Source of the DNA: Mitsuaria sp. PDC51
Lineage (GTDB): Bacteria > Pseudomonadota > Gammaproteobacteria > Burkholderiales > Burkholderiaceae_C
DNA: 64,000 nt
Assembly: GCF_900113225.1 (NCBI RefSeq)
Contig: NZ_FOZE01000001.1
Span: 1,984,001-2,048,000 of the forward strand
Direction of reading: 5' to 3'
In this document: piece after piece, positions 1 through 10,743 of the stretch
Layout: each line of letters starts with the position of its first letter
Numbering within the stretch: position 1 is the stretch's first letter
Made by a program: the position numbers and the translations under genes
Notes under the pieces: generated by a model
The model's input: only the letters and a program-made list of their open reading frames with translations
What the model was told of the DNA's origin: nothing
The model's database searches: none

Positions 1-246
1 GTCCCCCGGCGGGATGTCCTGGAGCCGCTGGATCTGCACGGCCTGCTGCGGGCCGAGCAGGCGCTGCTGCAGCCACAGCGCGCCCAGTTCGGTGCTGCCG
101 ACCCAGACCGCGACCAGCCCGGCCGCGAAGAGCGCGCCCGACAACCACCGCCGGCGATGCCGCAGCCACCAGGCGAGCAGCAGCAGCGGAAAGGCGCCGG
201 TGGGTGGCAGGAGGAAGGCAGCGACCGCGTGTATCAGGTCGTTCAT
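1..246 (-). CDS. YdcF-like (DUF218/ElyC family) membrane protein, N-terminal part
   Basis: Only the first 82 codons are inside the window; the gene runs off the left edge. The visible part starts MNDLIHAVAAFLLPPTGAF and has two hydrophobic segments (about residues 4-25 and 34-55) separated by a basic HRRR loop, then a short periplasmic start. The PPTG-x-hydrophobic start followed by two membrane helices is typical of YdcF/ElyC DUF218 proteins, which carry a periplasmic domain linked to envelope polysaccharide precursor use. That domain is not visible, so the family call is inference. A -10-like TATGCT lies upstream on this strand near 293-288. It is transcribed divergently from the DUF748 gene. 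Confidence 0.55.
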   Translation of the reverse strand, partial: MNDLIHAVAAFLLPPTGAFPLLLLAWWLRHRRRWLSGALFAAGLVAVWVGSTELGALWLQQRLLGPQQAVQIQRLQDIPPGD

Positions 247-334
247 CGGGAGCCGGGGATGGGTGTCAGGTGTTGAGGCCCGCCAGCATAATCAGCTTCC
301 TTGACGATTCGACCGGTCCCGGCCGGCTGCGCCC

Positions 335-3300
335 GTGTTCTTCTCCGCTCTTCCCGTCTGGCCCCGGCGCGTCCTGCGCGCGCTCGTGGGCCTGGTGCTG
401 TTCCTCGTGGCCCTGCTGCTGGTCGCGTGGATGGCATTGCCGATGTGGATCGAGCGGGCGGGCGTGCGGATCGCGACGGAGCAACTCGGCCGGACGGTGA
501 CGCTCGGCCGCGCCAGCTTCACGCCGTGGCGGCTGGCGCTGACGCTGGAGGACCTGAAGATCGCCGGCCCCGCGGCGCAGGCGCCGCCGCTGCTGGAGGT
601 GCGTCGTGTCCGGGCGGCCCTGTCGCCACGCTCGCTCTGGCACCTGGCGCCGGTGCTGTCCTCGCTGACGGTGGAGGCGCCGCGCGGGCGCGTCGCGCTG
701 CTGCCGGACGGCAAGACCGATCTGGACGACATCCTCGCCCGGCTGGCCGGGACGCCGAAGACGCCGCCGTCGCCGGACGACGGCCCGGCCGAGGCGGCGC
801 TCTACAACATCGAACTGACCGACGGCGAATTCCGCCTGGACGACCGGACCGCCGGCATGGTCCATGAGCTCAAGGCGCTGCACCTGGGCATCCCTTTCCT
901 GTCGACGCTCGACGCGGATGTCGAGGTGCATGTGCAGCCGCGCCTGTCCGGGCAGTTGAATGGCGTGGGATTCCAGAGCGAAGGCCAGGCGCAGCCGTTC
1001 GCGGACACCCGCAGCGCGAGCATGACCGTCAAGCTCGACGCGCTGGACCTGTCGGCCTATCGCGCCTACTGGCCCAAGTCGCTGCCGATGCGCCTGGCGC
1101 AGGGCCGGCTCGACACGCAACTGACGCTCGACTTCAAGCAGCCGCCCGGGCAGGCGCCCGAGGTCAAGATCAGCGGCCGCACCGCGCTGCGCGACCTGTC
1201 GCTGCAGCGTGGCGCCGGCGACGGCGTCTGGGCGGACTGGCTGCGCTGGCAGGCGCTGACCGTCGACCTGGCCGACGTCCAGCCGCTGAAGCGGCAGGTG
1301 ATGCTGGGCGCGGTCACCTTGAAGCAGCCCGAGCTGTTGATGGGGCGCGACGCGCAAGGCCGGCTGTGGCTGCCGGACATGCCGGCGGCGCCCGCGCCGA
1401 AGCCGGTAGCGAGCGCAACCGCCGCCTCGGCGGCCGGTGCCTCGAGAACCGCCGCGGCGCCGTGGCGCGTCGGCGTCCAGCGCCTGGCGCTGGAAGGCGG
1501 CCGTGTCGGCTGGACCGATGAGACGCTGCGTCCGGCCGCCCGCTGGCGGGTGGACGCCCTGAGCGTGACCGGCAGCGGGCTGAACTGGCCGCTGGCGGCG
1601 AAGGCGGCGCCGGTCGAGATCACCGCCACCCTGGGCGCCGACGGCGCGGCGTCGCCCGCGACGGTCTCCGGCAAGGGCCAGGTCGGCGCGGCCGGCATCG
1701 CGCTGGACTGGGCCGTGAAGGACCTGGCGCTGGACGGGCTCGCGCCTTACCTGAAGGCGGCGACGCCGCTGGCCGTGCGCGGCCGATTCGCGACGCAGGG
1801 CACCGTGCGCGCCGGTCCCGGCGGCGAGGACGTCAAGCTGTCGCTGAAGGGGCTCAGCCTGGACGGCGTGGAGATCGCCGATGGCAAACAGCCGGTGCTG
1901 GCGCTCAAGCAACTGAGCCTGGACCAGGCGGAACTGGCCCTGGACAGCCGCCGGCTCAGCGCCGGCAAGCTCGCGCTGGTGGCGCCGCAGGCGCATCTGG
2001 GGCGCGACAAGGCGGGTCGATGGAGTTGGGAGGCCTGGACGGCCGCGTCGGCGCCGTCCCAGGGCGCGGGTGCCGCGACGGCCTCGCGCCAGCGCGCGCC
2101 AGAAACGCGGGGCGATCGCCTGACGCTGGATGCGCCCGAACACCGTGAGGTCGCGGCCGCACCGGTCCCCGCGCCGTGGACGGCGCAGGTCGCCGAGGTC
2201 ACCGTCGAGGGCGGCAGCGCGACGCTGCTGGACCTGGCCACGCATGTGCTCGACGACGAGCCGGCCCGGCCGATCGGCCTGCAGGAACTGGCGCTGAAGC
2301 TTTCCGGCCTCGAGTGGGACGGGCGGCAGTTGCGCAAGCCGATGCCGGTCCAGTTGAGCGCCACCCTGCGCCGGCCCGACGCCACGCGGCGCAACCAGCG
2401 CGAGGTCCCGAAGTTCCGCTGGGACGGCCAACTGGCGCTGGCGCCGCTGAAGCTGTCCGGCAAAGTCAGCGCCGAGCACCTGCCGCTGCACTGGGCCGAT
2501 CCCTACCTCGATCCGTCGATCGGCATCCACCTGCAGCGGGCCGAGGGCTCGATGCGCGGCAGCTTCGAGCTGGCCGAGACGCCCAAGGGGCCGTCGGTCG
2601 CGGCTGGCGGCGACCTGCTGATCGCCGATCTGCGCCTGCGCCAGGCCCGTCTGCAGGACGGCCGGCGGCGCTCGGCCGAGGAACTGCTGAGCTGGCAGGG
2701 GCTGAAGCTGGGTGGTTTGAGCCTGGCGCTCGCGGCGGGCGGCACGCCGGACCTGAAGATCCAGCAGGCGGTGCTCGACGAGTTCTACGCCCGGCTGATC
2801 GTCAACGAGCAAGGGCGCCTCAACCTGCGCGACCTGAACCAGACCGAGCAGGGGCAGGCGGTGGCCGCCGTGGCCGGCACGGCGGCGGCCTCGGCCCCGG
2901 TGGCGGCGACGGTGGCGCAGGCCACCTCGGCGCCCGCGCCGGCCACCGGTGCCGCGGCCGCCTCGTCCGCCGCCGGGCAGCCGCCGCTGCGGCTCAGCAT
3001 CGCCGAGACCCGGCTCAACGGCGGCAAGGTCGATTTCAACGACCGGTTCATCAAGCCCAACTACAGCGCCAACCTGAGCGAACTGACCGGCACGCTGGGC
3101 GCGTTCTCGGCGGGCTCGCAGGAGATGGCGCCGCTGCAGCTCAAGGGCAAGGTCGAGGGCACCGGGCTGCTGGACATCAGCGGCCGCCTGAACCCGAGCG
3201 GGGCGCCGCTCGCGCTGGACATCACCGCCAGCGCCACCGACATCGAGCTCGCGCCGCTGTCGCCCTATGCCGGCAAGTACGCCGGTTATGCGATCGAGCG

Positions 3301-4240
3301 CGGCAAGCTCTCGACGCGCGTGCATTACGAGATCGAGCCGGGCGGCCGGCTGCAGGCCGACAACAAGATCGTGCTCAACCAGCTGACCTTCGGCGACCGC
3401 ATCGACAGCCCGACCGCGACCAAGCTGCCGGTCAAGCTGGCGGTGGCGCTGCTCAAGGACCGGGACGGCGTGATCGACGTCAACCTGCCGGTCAGCGGCT
3501 CGCTCAACGATCCGGAGTTCAGCGTCGGCGGGCTGGTCGTCAAGCTCATCGTCAACCTGCTGACCAAGGCGCTGATGTCGCCGTTCTCGCTGCTGTCCGG
3601 CGGCGGCGGGGCGGAGATGAGCCAGCTCGAATTCCAGCCCGGCACGGCCGCGCTGCAGCCGGACGCGGCGAGGAAGCTCGAGCCGCTGACCCGGGTGCTG
3701 GCGGACCGCCCGGCGCTGCAGCTGAGCATCACCGGCTGGGTGGATCCGGCCGGCGAGCGCCGCGCGGCCCAGGCGGCGCGGCTCGAGGACGCGCTGCTCG
3801 CGGAACGGCGTCGCGAACTGCGGCGGGCGGCGGTGACACAGGCAGCGGGGCAGGCGGTGGGGCCGGCGACGGCGGCCTCCGCCGCGACCGACGCGCCGGT
3901 GACGCTGGACGAAACCCAGCGCGCGCGCCTGCTCAAGGTCGTCTACGACAACGCCAAGCTGCCCAACAAGCCGCGCAACTTCGTCGGCCTGACCAAGGAC
4001 ATCCCGGCCGAGCAGATGCGCGAGCTGCTGATGGACAGCTACACCGTCACCGACGAGCAGCTGCGGGAGCTGGCGCTGCAGCGCGCGGTCGCGGTGCGGG
4101 ATGCGCTGATCGAGCGCGGCGTGCCGAACGCGCGCATGTTCCTGGCCTCGCCGAAGCTGCACGCGAAGGACGACGAGCGCGGCGCCGACAAGGACAAGCC
4201 CTGGCAGCCGCGCGTGGATCTGGCGCTCAGCGCACAGTGA
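335..4240 (+). CDS. DUF748 domain AsmA-like envelope protein
   Basis: A 1301-residue protein with one N-terminal membrane anchor (about residues 10-35, LVGLVLFLVALLLVAW), followed by a very long beta-rich periplasmic region. Family features are the early RTVTLGRASFTPWRLALTLEDL block and the C-terminal DUF748 block around residues 1000-1100 (NKIVLNQLTFGDR, LPVKLAVALLKDRDGVIDVNLPVSGSLNDPEFSVGG). After it comes an OmpA-like stretch (LEFQPGTAALQPDAARKLEPL, ITGWVD) that may touch peptidoglycan. AsmA-like/DUF748 proteins are thought to bridge the periplasm and help lipid or outer-membrane homeostasis; the exact role here is unknown. The start is GTG at 335. It is monocistronic or read into msrA after a 104-base gap. 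Confidence 0.85.
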   Translation: MFFSALPVWPRRVLRALVGLVLFLVALLLVAWMALPMWIERAGVRIATEQLGRTVTLGRASFTPWRLALTLEDLKIAGPAAQAPPLLEVRRVRAALSPRSLWHLAPVLSSLTVEAPRGRVALLPDGKTDLDDILARLAGTPKTPPSPDDGPAEAALYNIELTDGEFRLDDRTAGMVHELKALHLGIPFLSTLDADVEVHVQPRLSGQLNGVGFQSEGQAQPFADTRSASMTVKLDALDLSAYRAYWPKSLPMRLAQGRLDTQLTLDFKQPPGQAPEVKISGRTALRDLSLQRGAGDGVWADWLRWQALTVDLADVQPLKRQVMLGAVTLKQPELLMGRDAQGRLWLPDMPAAPAPKPVASATAASAAGASRTAAAPWRVGVQRLALEGGRVGWTDETLRPAARWRVDALSVTGSGLNWPLAAKAAPVEITATLGADGAASPATVSGKGQVGAAGIALDWAVKDLALDGLAPYLKAATPLAVRGRFATQGTVRAGPGGEDVKLSLKGLSLDGVEIADGKQPVLALKQLSLDQAELALDSRRLSAGKLALVAPQAHLGRDKAGRWSWEAWTAASAPSQGAGAATASRQRAPETRGDRLTLDAPEHREVAAAPVPAPWTAQVAEVTVEGGSATLLDLATHVLDDEPARPIGLQELALKLSGLEWDGRQLRKPMPVQLSATLRRPDATRRNQREVPKFRWDGQLALAPLKLSGKVSAEHLPLHWADPYLDPSIGIHLQRAEGSMRGSFELAETPKGPSVAAGGDLLIADLRLRQARLQDGRRRSAEELLSWQGLKLGGLSLALAAGGTPDLKIQQAVLDEFYARLIVNEQGRLNLRDLNQTEQGQAVAAVAGTAAASAPVAATVAQATSAPAPATGAAAASSAAGQPPLRLSIAETRLNGGKVDFNDRFIKPNYSANLSELTGTLGAFSAGSQEMAPLQLKGKVEGTGLLDISGRLNPSGAPLALDITASATDIELAPLSPYAGKYAGYAIERGKLSTRVHYEIEPGGRLQADNKIVLNQLTFGDRIDSPTATKLPVKLAVALLKDRDGVIDVNLPVSGSLNDPEFSVGGLVVKLIVNLLTKALMSPFSLLSGGGGAEMSQLEFQPGTAALQPDAARKLEPLTRVLADRPALQLSITGWVDPAGERRAAQAARLEDALLAERRRELRRAAVTQAAGQAVGPATAASAATDAPVTLDETQRARLLKVVYDNAKLPNKPRNFVGLTKDIPAEQMRELLMDSYTVTDEQLRELALQRAVAVRDALIERGVPNARMFLASPKLHAKDDERGADKDKPWQPRVDLALSAQ

Positions 4241-4309
4241 GCGGGCGTCGCTCGCCTATGCTGGCGGGCTTGATTTCCGGGGCGCGCGCCCGATCTGAAT
4301 CCGCCTGTC

Positions 4310-4326
4310 GCGGGAAGACTTCCCGC
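4310..4326. repeat. Short perfect inverted repeat before msrA
   Basis: Arms GCGGGAAG and CTTCCCGC with a single central base, just upstream of the msrA ribosome binding site (GAGGA near 4334). It could fold in the leader RNA or act as an operator. There is no U-tract, so it is not a convincing terminator. Confidence 0.4.
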
Positions 4327-4344
4327 CAGCCTTGAGGACCTGCC

Positions 4345-4920
4345 ATGACGACCACTCCGAATCCCGTTTCCCTGCCGGCCGGCGAGGACCTGATCACCCT
4401 CGGAGGCGGCTGCTTCTGGTGTACCGAGGCGGTGTTCCTGCGCGTCAAGGGCGTGCTGGGCGTCGAGTCGGGCTACACCAACGGCCAGGTCGCGCAGCCC
4501 AACTATGAGCAGGTCTGCTCCGGCAACACCGGTCATGCCGAGGTGGTGCGGGTGCGTTTCGACACCCGCGTCGTCAGCCTCGAGGATCTGCTGCAGGTGT
4601 TCTTCACCATCCACGATCCGACGACGTTGAACCGCCAGGGCGCGGACGTCGGCACGCAGTACCGCTCCGGCATCTACTACACGCGGCCCGAGCAGCTGGG
4701 CGTGATCCGGCAGGTGCTGGACGAGGCGCAGCGCGCCCATGGCGGCAAGGTCGTCACCGAGGTCCAGCCCGAGCAGAACTATTGGCCCGCCGAGGCCTAT
4801 CACCAGGACTACTTCGCCAATCACCCGGAGCAGGGCTACTGCGCGTTCGTCGTCGCGCCCAAGGTCGACAAGTTCGCGAAGAAGTTCAAGGAACTGCTGA
4901 AGGACGAGGCGGCCGGCTGA
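4345..4920 (+). CDS. msrA: Peptide-methionine (S)-S-oxide reductase MsrA
   Basis: Reduces the S-epimer of methionine sulfoxide in proteins, using thioredoxin as reductant. The 191-residue protein carries the MsrA active site GGCFWCTEAVF with catalytic Cys23, the GYTNGQV and GHAEVVRVRFD blocks, and FFTIHDPTTLNRQGADVGTQYRS, all hallmarks of the family. A Cys near residue 167 (YCAFVVAPKVDKF) is a likely resolving residue. GAGGA precedes the ATG. Its stop overlaps the start of the next gene (TGATG), so it is translationally coupled to the ABC ATPase. This coupling of a repair enzyme to a transporter is unusual and may mean oxidative stress and metal supply are controlled together. Confidence 0.95.
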   Translation: MTTTPNPVSLPAGEDLITLGGGCFWCTEAVFLRVKGVLGVESGYTNGQVAQPNYEQVCSGNTGHAEVVRVRFDTRVVSLEDLLQVFFTIHDPTTLNRQGADVGTQYRSGIYYTRPEQLGVIRQVLDEAQRAHGGKVVTEVQPEQNYWPAEAYHQDYFANHPEQGYCAFVVAPKVDKFAKKFKELLKDEAAG

Positions 4921-5638
4921 TGGCGTCGACGGACGCCGCCGCGCTGATCGCGAGCCACGGGCTGCGCTTCCGCTACGGGGCGTCCGCCGCGGCCGACCTG
5001 CACTTTCCCGACTTCGAGTTGCCGCGCGGCGGTCATCTGCTGCTGCGCGGCGCGTCGGGCAGCGGCAAGAGCACGCTGCTCGCCTTGATGGCCGGACTGC
5101 TGACCCCGACGGCGGGACGCCTGGCGATGGACGGGGCGGAGGTCGGCGCGCTCGCGCCGGCCGCGCGGGACGCCTGGCGCGGCGCCCATCTGGGCTTCAT
5201 GCCGCAGCGTCTGCACCTGAGCGCCTCGCTGAGCGTGCGCGACAACCTCGCGCTGCCTTACGTCGCCGCCGGGCTCAAGCCCGACGACGCCCGGATCACG
5301 GCGCTGCTGGCCGAGCTGGGCATCGCGCCACTGCTGGACCGACGTCCGCATGCGCTCAGCCAGGGCCAGGCGCAGCGCGTGGCATTGGCGCGAGCGTTGC
5401 TGCGGGCGCCGCGTTTCGTGCTCGCCGACGAGCCCACCGCCAACCTCGACGACGAGGCCTGTGACGCCACGCTGGCGCTGCTGCGTCGCGTGGCGACGGA
5501 ACACGGCGCCAGCCTGGTGATCGCCTCGCATGACGCCCGCATCGAGGCCGTCTGGAGCGAGTGGCCGGCGCTGCAACGGTTGAGGCTCACGCGCATGGGC
5601 AGCGCGGCGATGCCGCTGCCGACGTCGTGCGCCACCCC

Positions 5639-5642
<4 letters not shown>
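4920..5642 (+). CDS. ABC transporter ATP-binding protein (MacB/LolD type)
   Basis: A 240-residue ATPase. Walker A is GASGSGKST (residues 44-52), the Q-loop follows FMPQ, the signature is LSQGQAQRVALARAL, Walker B is FVLADEPTAN, and the H-loop is in IASHDARIE. The start is the ATG overlapping the msrA stop. It forms an operon with the FtsX-type permease that follows with another 4-base ATGA overlap. ATPase plus MacB/FtsX permease pairs extract lipoproteins, export peptides or assist metal uptake. The neighbouring DUF3299 and ZnuD-like genes favour a metal-related role, as in the Vibrio cholerae zinc-regulated zrg locus (from memory); this is inference. Confidence 0.88.
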
Positions 5643-7006
<1,364 letters not shown>

Positions 7007-7179
7007 GCGGCGGACCGCAAGCGGCGGGCAGTGGGGCGAGCGCTGCGCCCCCACGCGACGGGCTCGGCGCAACGCGTCGCGAATCGGCGAGGCGAGTTGA
7101 GGGGGCCAGGCGAGGCGAGGCACAATGTCGCGTTTCACGCGGCGCCGACGCCGCGTTCACGCCGACGCCCCGACGCCCG

Positions 7180-7746
7180 ATGTCCTCACGAACCGTCATC
7201 GCCATCGCCATGCCGCGCCTTCCTGGAAGCGCGCTCGCCTGCGTGGCGATCGGCATGGCGGCGGCCACCTTCGTCGCCGCCGACCCGGTCCGGGCCCAGG
7301 CGTCCTCGCCGGGCACCGCGATCCCGATGGGCTCGGGCCCCGGCTACCACGATCCCCGCGGCCCCTTCAAGCCGCTGCAGGAGGTCGAGGGCGTCGTCAG
7401 CTGGAAGCTGCTGTCCTCGGTCACGGTCAAGGCCGACAAGAGCAAGGTCATCCCGACCTTTCCCTCCGGCGTGCTCGCGCTGGACAAGCGCACCGTGAAG
7501 ATCCAGGGTTTCATGATGCCGCTCGAGCCGGGCGACAAGCAGAGCCACTTCCTGCTGTCGTCGGTGCCGACGAGCTGCTCCTTCTGCGTGCCCGCCGGCC
7601 CTGAAGGTCTGGTGGAAGTGCGCAGCAAGACGCCGGTGCGCTACACGCTGGAGGTCGTGACCGTCGAAGGCCAGATGGCGGTCCTCAACGACGACCCCTA
7701 CGGCATGTTCTACCGCGTCACGCAGGCCGTGCCCGCGGCGCGCTGA
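7180..7746 (+). CDS. DUF3299 family secreted protein
   Basis: About 188 residues from the ATG at 7180; an alternative ATG at 7210 gives a tidier signal peptide (MPRLPGSALACVAIGM..., cleavage after VRAQA). The mature part contains LDKRTVKIQGFMMPLEPGDKQSHFLLSSVPTSCSFC, the DUF3299 core with paired Cys residues that could hold metal or form a disulfide. DUF3299 proteins often sit beside zinc-related ABC systems and TonB receptors. Here the gene lies 173 bases after the permease and 26 bases before the next small gene. Periplasmic location is predicted from the signal peptide; the biochemical function is unknown. Confidence 0.8.
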   Translation: MSSRTVIAIAMPRLPGSALACVAIGMAAATFVAADPVRAQASSPGTAIPMGSGPGYHDPRGPFKPLQEVEGVVSWKLLSSVTVKADKSKVIPTFPSGVLALDKRTVKIQGFMMPLEPGDKQSHFLLSSVPTSCSFCVPAGPEGLVEVRSKTPVRYTLEVVTVEGQMAVLNDDPYGMFYRVTQAVPAAR

Positions 7747-7772
7747 ACGCGCCCACGACCGACCCCACGCTC

Positions 7773-8150
7773 ATGCATCGCCCGACCGCGACCCTCCGGA
7801 CCCGCCAGCAGCGCTGGTGGATCTGGCTGTGCGTGGCGGCGGTGCTCGGCTTCCAGGCGCTCGGCCTGGTGCACCGCAGCCTGCACGGGTCGGCCGGCCA
7901 TCCCTCGCGCATCGCCATCGCGATCGCGCAGGCGGCGGGCGAGGACACGCCCGCGCCCAGCTTCGGCCATGCGGCCGGCACGCCGGACTGCCAGTTGCTC
8001 GACCAGCTCAGCCATGCGCTGGGGCCGGTCGCCCAGGCCTTCGCCTGGACCGCGCCGTCGCCGGACCTCCCGGTCGACGTGGACGCGCCGCACGACGCGG
8101 CGCTGGCCCAGCTGTGGCGCAAGGGCGCGCGCGGTCCGCCGCGCGCCTGA
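7773..8150 (+). CDS. Small membrane-anchored protein of the metal-uptake cluster
   Basis: A 125-residue protein with one membrane helix or uncleaved signal (about residues 14-34, WWIWLCVAAVLGFQALGLVHR). The outer part contains scattered His residues (HRSLHG, FGHAAG, PHDAA), the segment DCQLLDQLSHAL, and a C-terminal ARGPPRA tail. Similar small proteins with a CRLxDxL segment and an RGPP tail occur next to TonB-dependent receptors in Burkholderiales, but I know no proven function. It lies between the DUF3299 gene and the ZnuD-like receptor, so a role in metal handling is inferred from context only. Confidence 0.65.
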   Translation: MHRPTATLRTRQQRWWIWLCVAAVLGFQALGLVHRSLHGSAGHPSRIAIAIAQAAGEDTPAPSFGHAAGTPDCQLLDQLSHALGPVAQAFAWTAPSPDLPVDVDAPHDAALAQLWRKGARGPPRA

Positions 8151-8404
8151 CACCTCCGTCGATATTTCCCGCGTCCTTTCAGCGTCGCTTCGGCGTCGTT
8201 CCTCGACGTTCTTTGCGCCGTTTGCACCGTGCTCGTGCCGTGCTCGCGCCGTTCCGCGCTGCGCGCCACGCCCCTCGACGGGGCCGTGCGCCGCACGGCG
8301 GCGCGCCCGGCACGCGCCTCGGCGCTGGCGTTCGCGCCCGCGGGATCCACATCAGCATCTGATCGCGCCGCGGTGCTCGACCGCCGGCGCTCGAGAGTGT
8401 CCTC

Positions 8405-10522
8405 ATGGCCAACAAGCCCCGTTTCCCGTTCCTCCTGTCTCCCATTTCCCTGGCGCTCGCGCTGGGCGCCGGCACCGCCTGGGCCCAGCGGGCCCCCGTC
8501 GTGTCGACCGCCGATGCCGCTGCTCCCACAGGTGAGGCCGCCAATGCCGACACCGCCGCGGGCGGCGCGGCCCGCGCGCACAAGCACAAGCTCGACGTCG
8601 TCGTCGTGACCGGCAACCCGCTGAGCCAGCGCGAGCTCGCCGCGCCGGTGCAGGCGCTGAGCGGCGACGCGCTGACCCTCAAGCGTGGCGCGAGCCTGGG
8701 CGAAACGCTGGACGGCCTGGCCGGCGTGGGCTCGACCTACTTCGGTCCCAACAGCAACCGCCCGACGATGCGGGGCCTGGACGGTGACCGCGTCCGCATG
8801 CTGAGCAACTCCGGCGCCTCGGTCGACGCCTCCAGCCTGAGCTTCGACCATGCGCTGCCGGTCGATCCACTGGTGCTGACGCGGGTCGAGGTGCTGCGGG
8901 GCGCGGCGGCGCTGCAGTACGGCGGCAACGCGATCGGCGGCGTCGTCAACGCGATCGACAACCGCATCCCGCGCCTGGCCCAGCCGGGCCTGAACGGCGT
9001 GGCCGAGCTGCGCCTGGGCGGCGCGTCCGATGAGCGCGGCGGGGCGGTGGTGCTCGACGGCGGCAGCAACGCGTTCGCCTGGCACGTCGATGCCGCCGAC
9101 CGTCGCGCCGACGACCAGCGCGTGCCGCGCTTCACCAGCGAAGACGGCAGCAGCACGCGGGTGCGCAACTCCGACGCCCACGGCCGCAGCGGCGCGGTGG
9201 GCGGCTCGCTGCTGTTCTCGCAGGGCTATGCCGGCGTGTCGGTGGAGGACTACCACAACGAATACGGCGTGACCGTCGAGCCCGACGTGCGCATCCAGAT
9301 GCAGCGCCAGCGCCTGGCCACCGCCGGCGAGTGGCGCGATCCGCTCCCGGGCCTGGCTCGCGTGACCTGGCAGTTCGCGAGCAGCCGCTACAAGCATCAG
9401 GAAGTGGAGGGCAGTGGCGAGATCGGCACCGTCTTCGAATCCGACGGCAAGGACGGCCGCGTCGAGGCCACGCATGCGGCCTTCCAGGGCGGCTGGGGCT
9501 CGGTGCAGGGCGTGCTGGGCTGGCAGTGGGACCAGAGCGACTTCTCCGCGCTCGGCGAGGAGGCGCTGGTGCCCGGCACCAAGACGCGGAGCAACGCGCT
9601 GTTCCTGATCGAGCAGTTCAAGTCCGGCCCGTGGAGCCTGCAGGCGGGCGCGCGCGCCGAGCGCGTCAGCGTGGCTTCGACCGGCGGTGACGAGGAGCGC
9701 TTCGGCGATCCCGTGACGCGCCGCTTCAGCCCGAAGAGCCTGTCGCTGAGCGGCGCCTATGAGCTGGGGCAGGGCTTCAGCCTGTCGAGCAACCTGAGCA
9801 GCAGCCAGCGCGCGCCGACCTTCTATGAGCTCTTCGCCAACGGCGTGCACGTGGCCTCGGGCGCGTTCGAGGTCGGCGACGTCAACCTCGGGCTGGAGCG
9901 CGCGAAGGCGGTCGACCTGGGCCTGCACTGGAAGCAGGGCGAGGCCAAATGGAGCCTGCAGGTCTACCAGACGCGTTTCTCGAACTACATCGCGCTGGAC
10001 GCGAGCGGCCGCAGCGTCGAGCTGGTCGGCGAGGACGGCGGCACCGAGACCGTGCCCGAATACCTGTACCGCGGCGTGCGGGCGCGGATGCATGGCATCG
10101 AGCTCGAAGGTCGTCAGCCGCTGCCGGCGGTGGCCGGCTGGAGCCTGATGCTGGGCACGACGCTGGACCTGGTGCGCGGCACCAACCGCGATACCGGCGA
10201 GCCGCTGCCGCGCCTGGCACCGGTGCGCGCCAGCCTGTCGATCCAGGCTGAGCGCGGCCCGTGGCTGATCCAAGCCGAGCTGCGCGGCGCCAGGCGCCAG
10301 GACCGCGTGCCGGCGCTGGACACGCCGACGGCCGGTTACGGGATCCTGAGGTTGAACATCGCGCGCCACTTCGACATCGGCAACCTGGACGCGATGTGGT
10401 ACCTGAAGCTGGACAACCTGGCCAACAAGCTGGCCTACAACGCAGGCAGCGTGCAGACCATCCGCGAGCTGACGCCGCTGCCGGGGCGCAGCGTGTTCGC
10501 GGGGTTGCAGGTCAAGTTCTGA
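8405..10522 (+). CDS. ZnuD-like TonB-dependent outer-membrane receptor
   Basis: A 705-residue receptor. A signal peptide (LLSPISLALALGAGTAWA) is followed by a TonB-box-like LDVVVVTGNP, then a plug domain with RGLDGDRVRMLSNSGASVDAS, SFDHALPVDPLVLTRVEVLRG and GGNAIGGVVNAIDNRIP, and a 22-strand barrel ending in KF. The plug motifs resemble ZnuD of Neisseria and related zinc receptors more than siderophore receptors. It would bind a metal or metal complex at the surface and move it inward with TonB-ExbBD energy. The 254-base upstream gap is GC-rich, and I see no clear Zur operator in it. Zinc as substrate is inference from motif likeness and the cluster. Confidence 0.85.
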   Translation: MANKPRFPFLLSPISLALALGAGTAWAQRAPVVSTADAAAPTGEAANADTAAGGAARAHKHKLDVVVVTGNPLSQRELAAPVQALSGDALTLKRGASLGETLDGLAGVGSTYFGPNSNRPTMRGLDGDRVRMLSNSGASVDASSLSFDHALPVDPLVLTRVEVLRGAAALQYGGNAIGGVVNAIDNRIPRLAQPGLNGVAELRLGGASDERGGAVVLDGGSNAFAWHVDAADRRADDQRVPRFTSEDGSSTRVRNSDAHGRSGAVGGSLLFSQGYAGVSVEDYHNEYGVTVEPDVRIQMQRQRLATAGEWRDPLPGLARVTWQFASSRYKHQEVEGSGEIGTVFESDGKDGRVEATHAAFQGGWGSVQGVLGWQWDQSDFSALGEEALVPGTKTRSNALFLIEQFKSGPWSLQAGARAERVSVASTGGDEERFGDPVTRRFSPKSLSLSGAYELGQGFSLSSNLSSSQRAPTFYELFANGVHVASGAFEVGDVNLGLERAKAVDLGLHWKQGEAKWSLQVYQTRFSNYIALDASGRSVELVGEDGGTETVPEYLYRGVRARMHGIELEGRQPLPAVAGWSLMLGTTLDLVRGTNRDTGEPLPRLAPVRASLSIQAERGPWLIQAELRGARRQDRVPALDTPTAGYGILRLNIARHFDIGNLDAMWYLKLDNLANKLAYNAGSVQTIRELTPLPGRSVFAGLQVKF

Positions 10523-10532
10523 CGCGGGCGCC

Positions 10533-10722
10533 GGCCCTCACCCCCATCCTCTCCCGCAAGCGGGAGAGGGAGCTTCACCGGCGCGCTTCGCACTTCCTCC
10601 CGCTTGCGGAAAAGGGTGCCATCTGCGCGCCCCGCACTCCCTCCCGCTTGTGGGAAAGGGGCGGCCATCGTTGCGCTTCGCACTCCCTCTCCCGCTTGCG
10701 GGAGAGGGCAGGGGTGAGGGCC
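10533..10722. repeat. 190-bp palindromic intergenic repeat (REP/MITE-like)
   Basis: The ends are inverted copies (GGCCCTCACCCC at the left, GGGGTGAGGGCC at the right). Inside are four hairpins built on CTCTCCCGCAAGCGGGAGAG and near variants spaced about 45-60 bases apart. Such CTCCCGC-n-GCGGGAG repeats are common between genes in proteobacteria. It lies between the convergent TonB-receptor and pdxH genes and may act as a bidirectional transcription stop. No coding capacity is supported. Confidence 0.85.
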
Positions 10723-10743
10723 AGCGGCCGTGGAAGTAGAAGA

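Noticed and set aside
266-4162. 1298-residue open frame on the minus strand opposite the DUF748 gene
   Set aside because: An Arg/Gln-rich antisense shadow produced by high GC; the plus frame carries clear family motifs.
8151-8404. Zur operator before the ZnuD-like gene
   Set aside because: No palindrome resembling known Zur sites is visible in this GC-rich 254-base gap.
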